A stretch of DNA of 16,864 nucleotides, taken from Candolleomyces eurysporus (Eukaryota > Basidiomycota > Agaricomycetes > Agaricales > Psathyrellaceae). Positions 8,359 through 16,744 of this stretch are shown here, piece after piece. The notes under the pieces are model-generated. The model ran no database searches, had not been told where the DNA came from, and worked only from the letters and a program-made list of their open reading frames with translations. The number at the start of each line of letters is the position of its first letter. The first letter of the stretch is position 1. The stretch is taken from positions 1 through 16,864 of the forward strand of contig JANBPK010001678.1 of the NCBI GenBank assembly GCA_027579435.1. Direction: 5' to 3'. A program made the translations under genes and the position numbers.

Positions 8359-8679
8359 TGTTATGTAATAACCCCATTAGTANNTNTTTTTTTTTTTTCT
8401 CTTAGTAACACTAAGACTGTAAACAATGACCACAGTTCAGTACTTCATAATATCAAACTGCATATTTAGTAATTTAGAACTATATACTACAGACAATTAC
8501 TTAGCTAGACTGTGTAATTATCAAGAATGCCTCAGCATGGACTGTGGCACAGTAACATTTGTAGTATGTATAGGCAGCACAAGCTGAGCAGTAACTCCTT
8601 AGCTTGTTCTCAAGAATCTACTCTCTTGCTTACTCATACAAACACTCCCAAGCACTAGTCCTCTCTCTAGTGCATGACA
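8359..8679 (+). repeat. Candidate LTR, family 4, 321 bp
   Basis: It starts TGTTATGTAATAACC and ends CTAGTGCATGACA. The termini TGTTATG and CATGACA are inverted with one mismatch. An inverted repeat GCACTAG/CTAGTGC lies at 8652-8673. No 5-bp duplication is visible (TCAAC left, ATTGT right), as expected if this is the 5' LTR of a longer element whose remains follow. There is no second copy in the window to confirm the ends. Ns at 8383-8386 precede a T-run. Confidence 0.38.
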
Positions 8680-9402
8680 ATTGTCATCTACACCAAGACT
8701 GAAATTGACTCAAACTATCTCATCCTCTACATCAGAATCTATCTTGTTCTTGGAGCTGGAACCAAGATCTGCCTTGGCTCCTTCATAGTACATAATCTCA
8801 TCAAAGACATCCTTAACACTGCACAGATTGCTATTCCTCACTCTCTGACAAATCTGGAGCTTACTGCCACTTTACTGCTCCTTGACCAACGTTATGCTGA
8901 GCAGACCTCAGAGCTCCTCCAACAGCTTTGGACCCTTGCAAGTTCTGATCCCTCTTCCATCATCTTTTCTGCTCTGTCTTCTGTTTGTGGTCTGCCTGAC
9001 CCTCAGGCCCCTCCTGATTTTTGACTTGCAAAGAGAAAGAGAGCAACCTCTGACCCCAACAAGCTTTGAGGTGGTGTTATCAACCCTGCAGAATCCCCTT
9101 AGCACTACAACCTGAAGAAAGAAGAATAACCCCTCTGATTTTCTGAGAAGACCTTTACCAACAAAACCCCCCTCTGCTTTTGCTTCTGGCATCTTTGTCT
9201 CCACTTCTCTGGAACCCTTGCCCTGGTACATTGGGCAGTCTTTACTGCTGAACAATCCATCAGTTTCAACCCTGAATCAGGAAGGCATCCCCTTGGACCT
9301 TTTTGCCTCCACTGTGAGAATGACCTGAGCAAGCCCATAACATCAACTGTGGCCTTCATTGTTTCAAAGGTCACCTCAAGCTACTCCAGCATTTGTACTT
9401 GA
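8680..9402 (+). pseudogene. Unrecognised decayed reading frame
   Basis: One plus-strand frame is open for 116 codons (8674-9021) and then continues in the same frame to a TGA at 9400-9402 with five further stops, clustered between 9022 and 9138. The first part shows a helical, Leu-rich stretch (NLELTATLLLLDQRYAEQT, then LLQQLWTLA). The second part shows a basic LAKRKRATSDPNKL and a Cys/His-rich stretch with CFCFWHLCLHF and CLHCEN. I do not recognise the family. Following a candidate LTR it could be a gag relic with a zinc-binding tail, but that is inference. The area is strongly CpG-poor. Confidence 0.3.
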
Positions 9403-10098
9403 TTAAGGCTCTGTTCAGATACAAACTGATGGTGGGCTGTTCAGCTGTCAGTTCAGTTTGATGGGACATGTGCACCTTTGATGCCACTGCCTTACAGACA
9501 TGGTCACTAGATGCCGAATGCCAAAAACTCCTGAACAAGCTTATTGGTTTTTTTTAGCAGAATCTGCACATGTTTGGGTTCAGCTTGGCCCCTCAGAGCA
9601 TTGGATGAAAGTTGGGGCTGCGCATCTATCCAGCTCACATCCCCAGGTTTTGGCTGCAGCACTGTCAAAGGGAGGGAAAGTTGGGGTAGGCTGAGGGAAG
9701 GCACCATAGGGCAAAAGCCAAGAAAGACCTTATCATGGCCTGCCCTATCAAGTGGAGTACAGGTTGGTGCCTATGAGCACTCTAACTCTAACCACACTTG
9801 TGTATGCCAACTCTGATAGCCAATGCATATACAAGCTCCTAGCTTTGGGTGGGGCTCATGTCTCGTTTAGCAACAGCATTATGTTTCCTTTAATCTTTAA
9901 TGTTGTCTACATATAATGTAGATAACAACCAGCCTGCCTTTGTGCCCTAGAATGTAAATAGGACTTTNAAAAAAAAAAACTGCTGCTCCAGGCTAATTGC
10001 AATTGCTTTTTTATTTATCTTCTCAATTTTGTGCCCACTGTCCCTATCTGCTCTTTTTTTCACTATAATTACTCTCTATTCATCTATTCACTTCTCCT
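9403..10098. other. Gene-less, CpG-poor stretch
   Basis: I see no gene in these roughly 700 bases. They contain an A-run with an N at 9967, an imperfect inverted repeat GTTGTCTACAT / ATGTAGATAACAAC near 9902-9929, and AT-rich sequence leading into the Myb-like frame. Open frames of 64-90 codons on both strands overlap each other and show no motif. Confidence 0.5.
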
Positions 10099-11156
10099 AT
10101 GTCAACTCCCAATACTTTCTGGTCAGAAAAAGATGAATCTAACCTGCTAGACTGCTTGAGGGACCATAAAGCCCTGGCCAGTAACATTGCAGTTTTTTAT
10201 GTGTTTGTTCAATGAGCACATTTTAAGCAAATCAAGTGCAAGCAATGCATTTGTTTACAGTTTGTGTTTAATGTGCCTATATTGAACACATATCGAGCAA
10301 AGTTTTAGTGGTGGCAGAAGAAAGCCAGACACATACAATATAAATTTGAATTTGTCTAGCTTGAACATCTATATTGCAGACTGTAGACAAAGTCAACCTT
10401 TGCATTTGGTTTGCTTGAAATGTGCTCTTTGAACAAACACATCAAAAACCACAGTATGATAGAGGCAGTTTCAAGCTTTCCCTGACATTTATGGAGGCTT
10501 CTGCAGTCTTGGACCCAAAGAAGGCTAAAGAGACTGGTCCTAAAATAGCTAAAAGCTGTTAAGCCAAGTGGGATGCTATGAGTAACCATAAATCTGTCCA
10601 AGCATATTCTAATTCTGTTCTCTAGTTAAAGCAAATTCACAAAGCCATCAATGCAATTTAGAATCACTCTGGGTGGACTTGGGATGACCAGAAGAGGGCC
10701 AATATTCAGCCTGATTGTGCCCAGGCATGGAGAGAATTTCTGAAGCATAATCTCTGCGCAAAACCCTTCTGTAACAAGGGCTGGGTACATTTCAGCAAAA
10801 TGGACAAACATATTTCCCATATTGTCTATGACCCAGGGTACTGTTGGCCTTGGATTGCAACTCTTGGATCCCATAGTTCCAGATGCTTCATCCAACACTA
10901 ATTCCCTTGGTTCCAATTTATCACTCAACTTTCTCTCACTAACTCTTCAGGACCAAATGTAAATGGCTACAAGGATGTCTCTAGTGCTTTTACTGATGGT
11001 TCTACTACTCTCTCTCAGCCTAGGAGCTTTGGCCATTCTGCTGCTACAGTTTTTGAAGAAGCATAAGCTATTCAAAAACATGAGTGTGCACAGACTGTCA
11101 TCCTTAGTGCTTTCACTTCAAAGAAGACAAGGTTGACCAACTCTGAAGCTATCCAG
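10099..11156 (+). pseudogene. Myb/SANT-like DNA-binding protein of a transposon, dead
   Basis: From the ATG at 10099 the frame reads TPNTFWSEKDESNLLDCL, the opening of a Myb/SANT-like domain (Myb_DNA-bind_3 type). It is then cut by the 272-bp MITE. Without the MITE and one 3-bp duplication it continues in frame with GSFKLS, FMEASAVLDPKKA, AKWDAMSNH, GWTWDDQKRANIQ and CNKGWVHFSKMD. These are the conserved blocks of the domain found in many fungal transposon proteins, where it binds DNA. Five in-frame stops occur, at 10560, 10623, 10659, 10899 and 11064; all are TAA or TAG. I see no frameshift over about 260 codons. The frame ends where the gypsy LTR begins at 11157. Such Myb proteins accompany transposases in PIF/Harbinger elements, but no transposase is recognisable nearby. 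Confidence 0.78.
10185..10456. mobile_element. MITE copy 2, 272 bp, inside the Myb/SANT-like gene
   Basis: It has the same length and the same ends as copy 1 at 6820-7091, with about 26 differences by eye (roughly 90% identity). The terminal inverted repeats of about 58 bp pair even better here around TGAGCACATTTTAAGCAAA. Flanks are TAA (10182-10184) and TGA (10457-10459), a 3-bp duplication with one change. It interrupts the Myb-like frame after HKALA. Excision on paper of the MITE and one flank restores the frame. Confidence 0.87.
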
Positions 11157-11644
11157 TGTTACATTGATACTCCTAAAGGATATAAGAATGAGACGTATTC
11201 AAATTCTTGACACGAGATCTGATTTGCGTGCGATGTTGGTTCAGGTCTTGTGAGGCTTTCTACAAGACTAAGTTCAAGCTTATACAAGGCTTTCGTATAA
11301 GTTCAGACAAGGGGTTCGTTCTGGGGTTCAAGCACTAAGTCTAACTTAGTAATTCTGGGTTCTGGAGTTCACTAGGAAGGTTCTATTAAGAATGAGCTAA
11401 AAAATACAGACTATCCTAGCCTACTTATATACTATATGCCTTATGTAGAAGGCATGGTAACATCAGTCAGCAATATTAAAGTATCAGTCAGCAAAATAAA
11501 ACTATGAGTAAGCTAAATAAAAAACATGTGCTACTGAAACATTAAGTACGGGTCATAAGGTCATACATGAGTCCATAGAGCATACATGAGGTAGGAACTA
11601 CAGAGACCAGAGAGTCTATGAGACAAGTTCAAGAGATCGTAACA
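11157..11644 (-). repeat. 3' LTR of the Ty3/gypsy chromovirus, 488 bp
   Basis: On the minus strand it starts TGTTACGATCTC, directly after a polypurine tract, and ends GTAACA, giving a perfect 6-bp inverted terminus (plus strand TGTTAC...GTAACA). The low-coordinate end cuts the Myb-like frame, with TCCAG (11152-11156) as the flanking 5-mer. The partner duplication would lie beyond a 5' LTR not seen here. A decayed copy at 13454-13776 supports the extent. An imperfect 21-bp tandem duplication built on ATCAGTCAGCAA is at about 11462-11504. Confidence 0.85.
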
Positions 11645-11682
11645 TTACTCCCTCACTAGGTTGAAGTCTCTGACTTCAACTA
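11645..11682 (-). other. Polypurine tract and adjacent 9-bp hairpin of the gypsy element
   Basis: On the minus strand AGTGAGGGAGTAA lies directly before the LTR start TGTTACG, in the polypurine tract position. Next to it GTTGAAGTC (11660-11668) pairs perfectly with GACTTCAAC (11672-11680) across a 3-base loop. The hairpin overlaps the stop codon of the extra ORF at 11682-11680. A role in RNA structure or processing is only a guess. Confidence 0.6.
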
Positions 11683-12296
11683 GATACTCCTCCAAATCTG
11701 CAGCTCACAGTCATCGCACCCTTCTCTACTATAACGACAAAGGTCGCACCCATCTGGGTAACCTAGTTCCTCTTCATTGTCCCTTGATCTTCCCTGGACA
11801 AACTGGAGGTAAAAAGTTGGTTGTCGTCAAAGGATGGTTGGGTCAAAGTCAGGGATAGGGAGGTGCAGGTGGAGAGGGGACAATTGTGGAGGTGAGAGTT
11901 GATGGGTAAGGTCGACAACATCATCTTCCAGATAGGCGTCAAAGCCTCTTTTCTTCATATCCCTGAACAACCTCTTACCCTTTTCCTTTTCTTCTCTAAC
12001 CATCAACTCGTAACCCTTTAACCTAGTCCTATGTGCTGAGAATTCTTGAAGGAGTTTGGGCAAGAGGTTAGAGCATTCTACTTTAGCCCTTAACTCTTTG
12101 TCACCCTCTGGGGTGGCCAACTGAGCATATAGGTTGCTCTGGGCAACACCACGTTAGAGACAGCATTGGCTGCAGCAGCATGGTGACAAGCGGCAGAGCA
12201 GGTGATGGCAGGCATGATGTAGAGAGAGGTGGTTGTGAGTGAGACAGTTGGGGTAAGAGCTGGGTTGCTTCTTGCTTTCATCTGGTTGTCCCTCAT
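11680..12296 (-). pseudogene. Extra small ORF between chromodomain and 3' LTR of the gypsy element
   Basis: An ATG at 12296 opens MRDNQMKARSNPALTP, a Ser/Thr- and Ala-rich start. Near 12130-12155 a single-base shift moves to the frame carrying LYAQLATPEGDKELRAKVE, then LLQEFSAHRTRLKGYELMV and REEKEKGKRLFRDMKKRGF, a charged helical or coiled-coil-like stretch. An in-frame TGA lies at 11829-11827. After it the same frame goes on to a tail with GYPDGCDLCRYSREGCDDC before TAG at 11682-11680, giving two Cys pairs (C-x2-C...C-x2-C). Total length would be about 205 residues. I do not recognise it. Its place downstream of pol and upstream of the polypurine tract marks it as an element-encoded third ORF. 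The breaks may be decay or sequencing error. Confidence 0.5.
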
Positions 12297-12501
12297 GGTT
12301 CTTTTATCTGTAAATTATTAGCCTCATGTCATGGTCAGCTGTTTTACCTCATGTTTCTTATCTTGACATGTGTTTTCATTTTTAGTATTTCCTGGGTCTT
12401 GGTGCACAAATTGAAGAAATCCTCATGTTATTTCATTTGCCAGCCTGTCGGNTTTTTAATTAATTTTCCCCTGAAGTTCATTTACCATAAGTCTGGGTGT
12501 T

Positions 12502-13180
12502 TCATAGGCCATGTGTCTTTTTGTATTGGTCTAGAATTTGCTGCGCATATTTGAGATTTGATGCAGGTTCCCATGTGTCATCAAGACTGCCATAGCCTTT
12601 CCATCGAACCTTGTACTTGATTCCTCTGTCTGTTTTGTAGAAAATGATGGCTTCTACCTCATATTCCTCCTGTCCATTCACAATGTCTGGTGGTGGTTGT
12701 GTGAAATTTGGACTATGGGTTTCTGTTTCCACAAATGGAGACAGCAGGCTGGAGTGGAACACATTGTGGATCTTCCATTGAGTTGGCAGTTTGAGGCAGT
12801 ATGTCACAGGTCCTAATACTTCCATTATCTCAAAGGGTCCTTCCCTTTTTGTTGAGATCTTCTTAGAATATGGGAGTTTCAAGTTCTTTGCCTCAAGCCA
12901 AACACGTTCCCCTTTCTTGAATTCAGGGTTCAATTTCCTGGTTCTTTCTGCCATGCGGATTCGTGCCAATTCATGTGCTGCTAAGGCTTCTTCCCTATCT
13001 TTTCTGAAGGTCTCCATTCGTTCTTGTACATTGGGGAATTTGGATTTCTGGAAGGTCAATGGGATTCCTCATGGTGTATACCCATTCATCAGTTCAAAAG
13101 ATGTTTGTTGTCGGTCAGAGTGTCTTCTACTGTTGTGTGCAAATTCCAAAGTTAGGTGGCGTATTACCAAAGGAATATGC
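12502..13180 (-). pseudogene. Ty3/gypsy Pol C-terminus: integrase tail and chromodomain
   Basis: An open frame of 185 codons (13059-12502) ends a chromovirus Pol. The integrase C-terminal GPF/Y-type module is visible as FKKGERVWLEAKNLKLP, KREGPFEIMEVLGPVTY, then LKLPTQWKIHNVFHSSLL. The last 50 or so residues are a chromodomain: YEVEAIIFYK, KYKVRWKGYGSLDDTWEP and QQILDQYKK, with the aromatic cage-like Y, W and W positions. Chromodomains direct integration towards methylated-histone chromatin in known elements. Upstream the same frame passes an in-frame TGA at 13071-13069 (from CGA by one change) into FAHNSRRHS and FELMNGYTP, the end of the integrase core. It fades near 13180. The catalytic core, RT and gag are not in the window. 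Nothing recognisable fills 13181-13453, and 12297-12501 is a short spacer with an N at 12452. Confidence 0.88.
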
Positions 13181-13453
13181 CAAAGTTGATCAAAAGTGGT
13201 TGGTCTATGGTTACACCAACATGCCAACTTGGTATACTTCCCTGCTCAAGTGGCATGAGGTGGTATCAGACCTCTATCAATTGAGTAACTAGCCTTGACA
13301 ATTCTCTGATGACCACTATCTGAATTATCTCTTCTTTTGACTAACCTTCCTTTCAGAGTGATTTGAGCTCCTTTTTTGTGGTGTGCCAGCTATCAAGCTA
13401 TCTGATACACCATAGACTTGCCATGACTCTCCTTTGTGCTTATGGGAGTCATT

Positions 13454-13776
13454 TTTTATGTCAATACTTCTAAAAGATATAGGAGCAAAATGTATTCAAG
13501 TTCTTGACATGAGATCCAGTTTGCATGCAATGCTGGTTCAGGTCTTGTGAGGCTTTCTACAAGACTAGATTCAAGCTTATACAAGGCTTTTGTATGAGTT
13601 CAAACAAAAAGTTTATTCTTGGGTTCAAGTCTTAAGTTTAATTTGATGGTTCTGACTTCTGAAGCTCACTAGATAGATTTTATTAAAAATGAGCTAAAGA
13701 ATAATGTGTGTTACTAAAACACTAAGTACTGATCATAAAGTCATATATGAGTCCATGAAACATACATGAAGTAACT
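13454..13776 (-). repeat. Second, decayed copy of the gypsy LTR, truncated
   Basis: It aligns with 11157-11644 over most of its length, for example GGTTCAGGTCTTGTGAGGC in both. Two parts are missing: the last 70 or so bases at the high-coordinate end, and about 116 bp in the middle, between two GCTAA direct repeats of the other copy (11396 and 11512). All CpGs I could align are lost. The original TG terminus is mutated. It is either an old solo LTR or the 5' LTR of a heavily deleted element; its much greater decay favours the first. Confidence 0.8.
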
Positions 13777-14397
13777 ATTTTAGGTGCTCCCAAGCAAGCA
13801 TATTTCATACACACTGAAAGATTTGAACCCTTCACTATTCTGCAAACCTGCTATTCTTCTAAAACTGTGTACTGTTAGTGAGAAAGCAAGTGTGAGCATG
13901 AGTGGGCTGCATTGTAAAAAAACTGCAGAGAGAAAAGGTGAGTCTGGAGCTAGCTGCTAGGTGCTGAGAACCATAAGTATTTCCTTGAGCGACTTTTTAT
14001 AGCAAGAAAGTCCTAAAGGAACATATAGCACAGTGTTACTTTGCCCTCTTTATTGAAACATCAGATATGGATATTTGTTGCAGATTGAACAAAAATGAAT
14101 ACATCTTTGGTAGACTTTTATACTACAACTTCCATACTCTATAACATCAGCCCTCTCTGGTTAGAGAAGAGCATTCAATTATTGTTTCTGCTCAAGTTCA
14201 TCATGGTGGTGGACCCAGTGGCAGAACTGGGGGAAAGAGGGAATGGTTCTTATGCAGCTGTGAGTAGAAAGGAATATGAAAGGCTATCTCACTCACCTTG
14301 TTGATCTTTTAGTGCAATTGCAGTAGGGAGGCTTCTGATTGTGCATATTGAAGTTTTTGTTAGATATTGAGGTGAGAAGATAAAAGAAATATCCTGC

Positions 14398-14838
14398 TCA
14401 CCTTCTTAATTTTTCAATGGATGTGAGGCGGCATGTTCTCAGGGTTGCACAAATGCTCATCAGAGTCATTTGTCTGGCAATGCATGAGCCAGCATCACAA
14501 AAAAAAAGAGAAAATGTACCAAAGTGATAGTGGTATTCATAACTTGCAGTAAATTTTTGAAGGTTGATGTTATAATGGTGAGCTTAGAGTTGCCAAGCTA
14601 GGTCATCAAGCTGAACATTCTCCATGAGTTTGCATCTATTTGCCCTGCTGAATTGAGGACTGCCATTTTCTCTGATTGCCTTACATCATCTACATTGTTG
14701 CTTGTCATCTCTGTATTCTTCCTTGTTCTCTTTGTTCTTTGACACAGACCCACTCCTCCATTTTTCAAACACCCTTCTCCTCTTTTGTGGAGGTGGCAGA
14801 CTAGTTGACAACACAGTTGAATCCTCATCACAAACCTA
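14398..14838 (-). pseudogene. Possible decayed reading frame, unrecognised
   Basis: One minus-strand frame runs from about 14838 to the TGA at 14400-14398 with only two internal stops. It contains VCDEDSTVLSTSLPPPQKRR, a basic patch like a nuclear signal, followed by FEKWRSGSVSKNKENKEEY and QCR-stop-CKAIREN. The composition looks protein-like at the start and less so after 14590. A competing frame near 14430-14500 also looks protein-like. I do not recognise it, and coding origin is uncertain. Confidence 0.25.
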
Positions 14839-16482
14839 AACCTCATTGTTTCCTCTGTAAATTCAACCTCATTTGCCTCACTTATCTTATTTGAATATGT
14901 TATTGACCTTTAATGCCAACACATGCACCTTGACAGCTTACAACAATGGACTACCTCCAGTCACATGGGTTTTTTCTGGTGGTAGTGATAGGTGTGATGG
15001 ACACCTGAAGGTTGTACAGCAGCCTGGATCTCCCATGGATAATCATGATATGACAAAAGAAGAACTGAATGTGGATGGAAAGGTGGAAGAGTGAAGGTGT
15101 TGCTTGCTGGGATGTTGAATCCAATGAATTGGTTGATGAATGATAGGCTTTTCTCCAGTGGTGAACCATTGGTGCATACTCTATCATATGGCTTATAAGT
15201 TATTATGCTAAAGGCACTGCAGGAAGAAAATCAGATTAAAGATTAGTGATTTGTTGGCATACAATGCAGTCAACAAGCCACCATTACCACAAAGGGCCTT
15301 TAACTTTGATAGATGCCTCTACAGCATATTCACTGTTGTGTTGTCCAGTTTAGTGTGTGTTTGCTGGCCCACCCCCGGTTCTAACAATGCTAATCCACTG
15401 TTTTCATTGTTCCAGCTTGATCAATACATGTTGCAGCACCAGATGCAATTGCAATCCAACAAGCAGCAGCAACAGCAGTGTCTCTCCATTTTAAAGAAGC
15501 CATCATCATCTGCCATCTCTGATATTGTCTCTGCTACCTGATTTCCTATGCCACTGCCTTCACTTACAACTGCTGCTGCTGAGATTATACAGGCTTTAAC
15601 ATTCTCTCAATCCTGGCAAGAGCATTTGGTTGGCTGTACTTTAGTGAAAGCCTGGGTCCAGTCCACCTTATGTGCCTCTTTTTTTGTTGTTGATATTCAA
15701 AGACATGGTAGGCAAACCTATTATCTATTGCTCTCCAAGTTTTTGAAAAATAATAGAGTATGAGAAGAAAGAGCTTTTGAGAAGATATTGCAGGTTTTTG
15801 CAAAGTCAAGAAGTGATGGAGCAAGGTAGAGAAAGGGAGAACAGAGAGACAAGGGCTGCAGTTTGGTATTTGAAGAAGTTACTGGTTACTGATAAGGAGC
15901 ATTCAGTGACAATTGTGAGGACACCATCTAAGAATTTGTTGACAGTGATTCTGATTTCTAGGGGTGTGTCAGGGATGGACACAGTAGCAGGAAGGGGGAG
16001 GAGAGAAGGACCAGAGGGAGAGTAAAATATGGAGTTCTATGTGGAGATTTAGATTGACTTGAAGGAGCAACCCAAGGCCATCCTTAAAAAAATGAGATAA
16101 TGAGATGTCATAAAAGTATCTGGACTTACCATCAAATGCAAAAGCTATTTTGGTGGCATTTTTAGCATAAGTACAACTCAGTGGACGGATGGTGCAAGCA
16201 CAACTCTTAATGCGAGAGCCTTGACCTTGAACCATGGTTCAAAGCAGAAGAGAGAAGTTGCTGGTGGCACTTCAGATAAGAAACATAGGTATTTATACTC
16301 AATAAAGAGGATAGAGGAAGACAGTATTGAATTTGGAGGAGCCAGACTAGAATACAGGATAAAAAGGAAACAAGATTGGAGAGCAGTAAAAAAATACATG
16401 AAGTGTACCACAAGATTCAACTGTTCACCAATCCAAACACCCCATCACCCATTCTGCAGTCAAAAAACACAAATACACCAGC

Positions 16483-16707
16483 TTGTTATGCTTGGGATTT
16501 GCAGTGGCAACAGTCCTTGGCAGCATGATATACAATACCACACAAGACACAGGAGGTGAAGGGCCATTCCTGGACAAGCTGTGTGTCTTAGCATGCATTT
16601 GTCTCAAAGACGGTGAAGAGATCGAGTACGGCGAGACTACTAAAACACACAACCTAACACCTACACCAACTCTAAGTCGAGCCGTGCGAGATAAGTGGTA
16701 TGTATAG
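16483..16707 (+). CDS. Small hypothetical frame before the terminal polypurine tract
   Basis: A 74-codon frame starts near 16483 with a hydrophobic stretch (LGFAVATVLGSMIY) and ends HNLTPTPTLSRAVRDKWYV, then TAG at 16705-16707. CpG reappears from about 16610 onward, so at least its second half seems to belong to a younger layer, perhaps the 3' end of the element whose LTR starts at 16759. No family is recognised. It may be chance. Confidence 0.2.
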   Translation: MLCLGFAVATVLGSMIYNTTQDTGGEGPFLDKLCVLACICLKDGEEIEYGETTKTHNLTPTPTLSRAVRDKWYV

Positions 16708-16744
16708 ACCTTTGTAGTCGTGCCGCACCAAATCGGGGGTGCGA

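Larger units (their letters stand above)
13777..16740. other. Gene-poor, CpG-depleted stretch without a recognisable gene
   Basis: About 3 kb of AT-rich sequence with very few CpGs. Frames of 70-112 codons exist on both strands but none shows a known motif. The more gene-like pieces are listed separately (14398-14838 minus, 16483-16707 plus). A plus-strand frame at 15251-15541 (96 codons) contains a short Gln run encoded by CAGCAGCAACAGCAG near 15464, with a splice-acceptor-like TTCATTGTTCCAG just before it at 15404-15416. This is too little to call a gene. A perfect 16-bp palindrome is at 16227-16242. Confidence 0.55.

Noticed and set aside
13059..13292. Plus-strand 77-codon frame with KEYAKVDQKWLVYGYTN
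   Set aside because: It overlaps the integrase tail on the minus strand, which has clear motifs, and shows no family of its own.
11157..13776. Reading the two gypsy LTR copies as the 5' and 3' LTRs of one element
   Set aside because: The 13454-13776 copy is far more decayed than its supposed partner and internal sequence breaks off at about 13180. LTRs of one insertion should be equally old, though a deleted element is not fully excluded.
15464..15480. CAG/CAA run as a gene with a polyglutamine tract
   Set aside because: The frame is 96 codons, has no homology I know, and the run is only five Gln codons; it could be a microsatellite in non-coding sequence.
16200..16245. tRNA-like GGTTCAAAGC motif
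   Set aside because: No acceptor stem, D-arm or anticodon arm can be folded around it.
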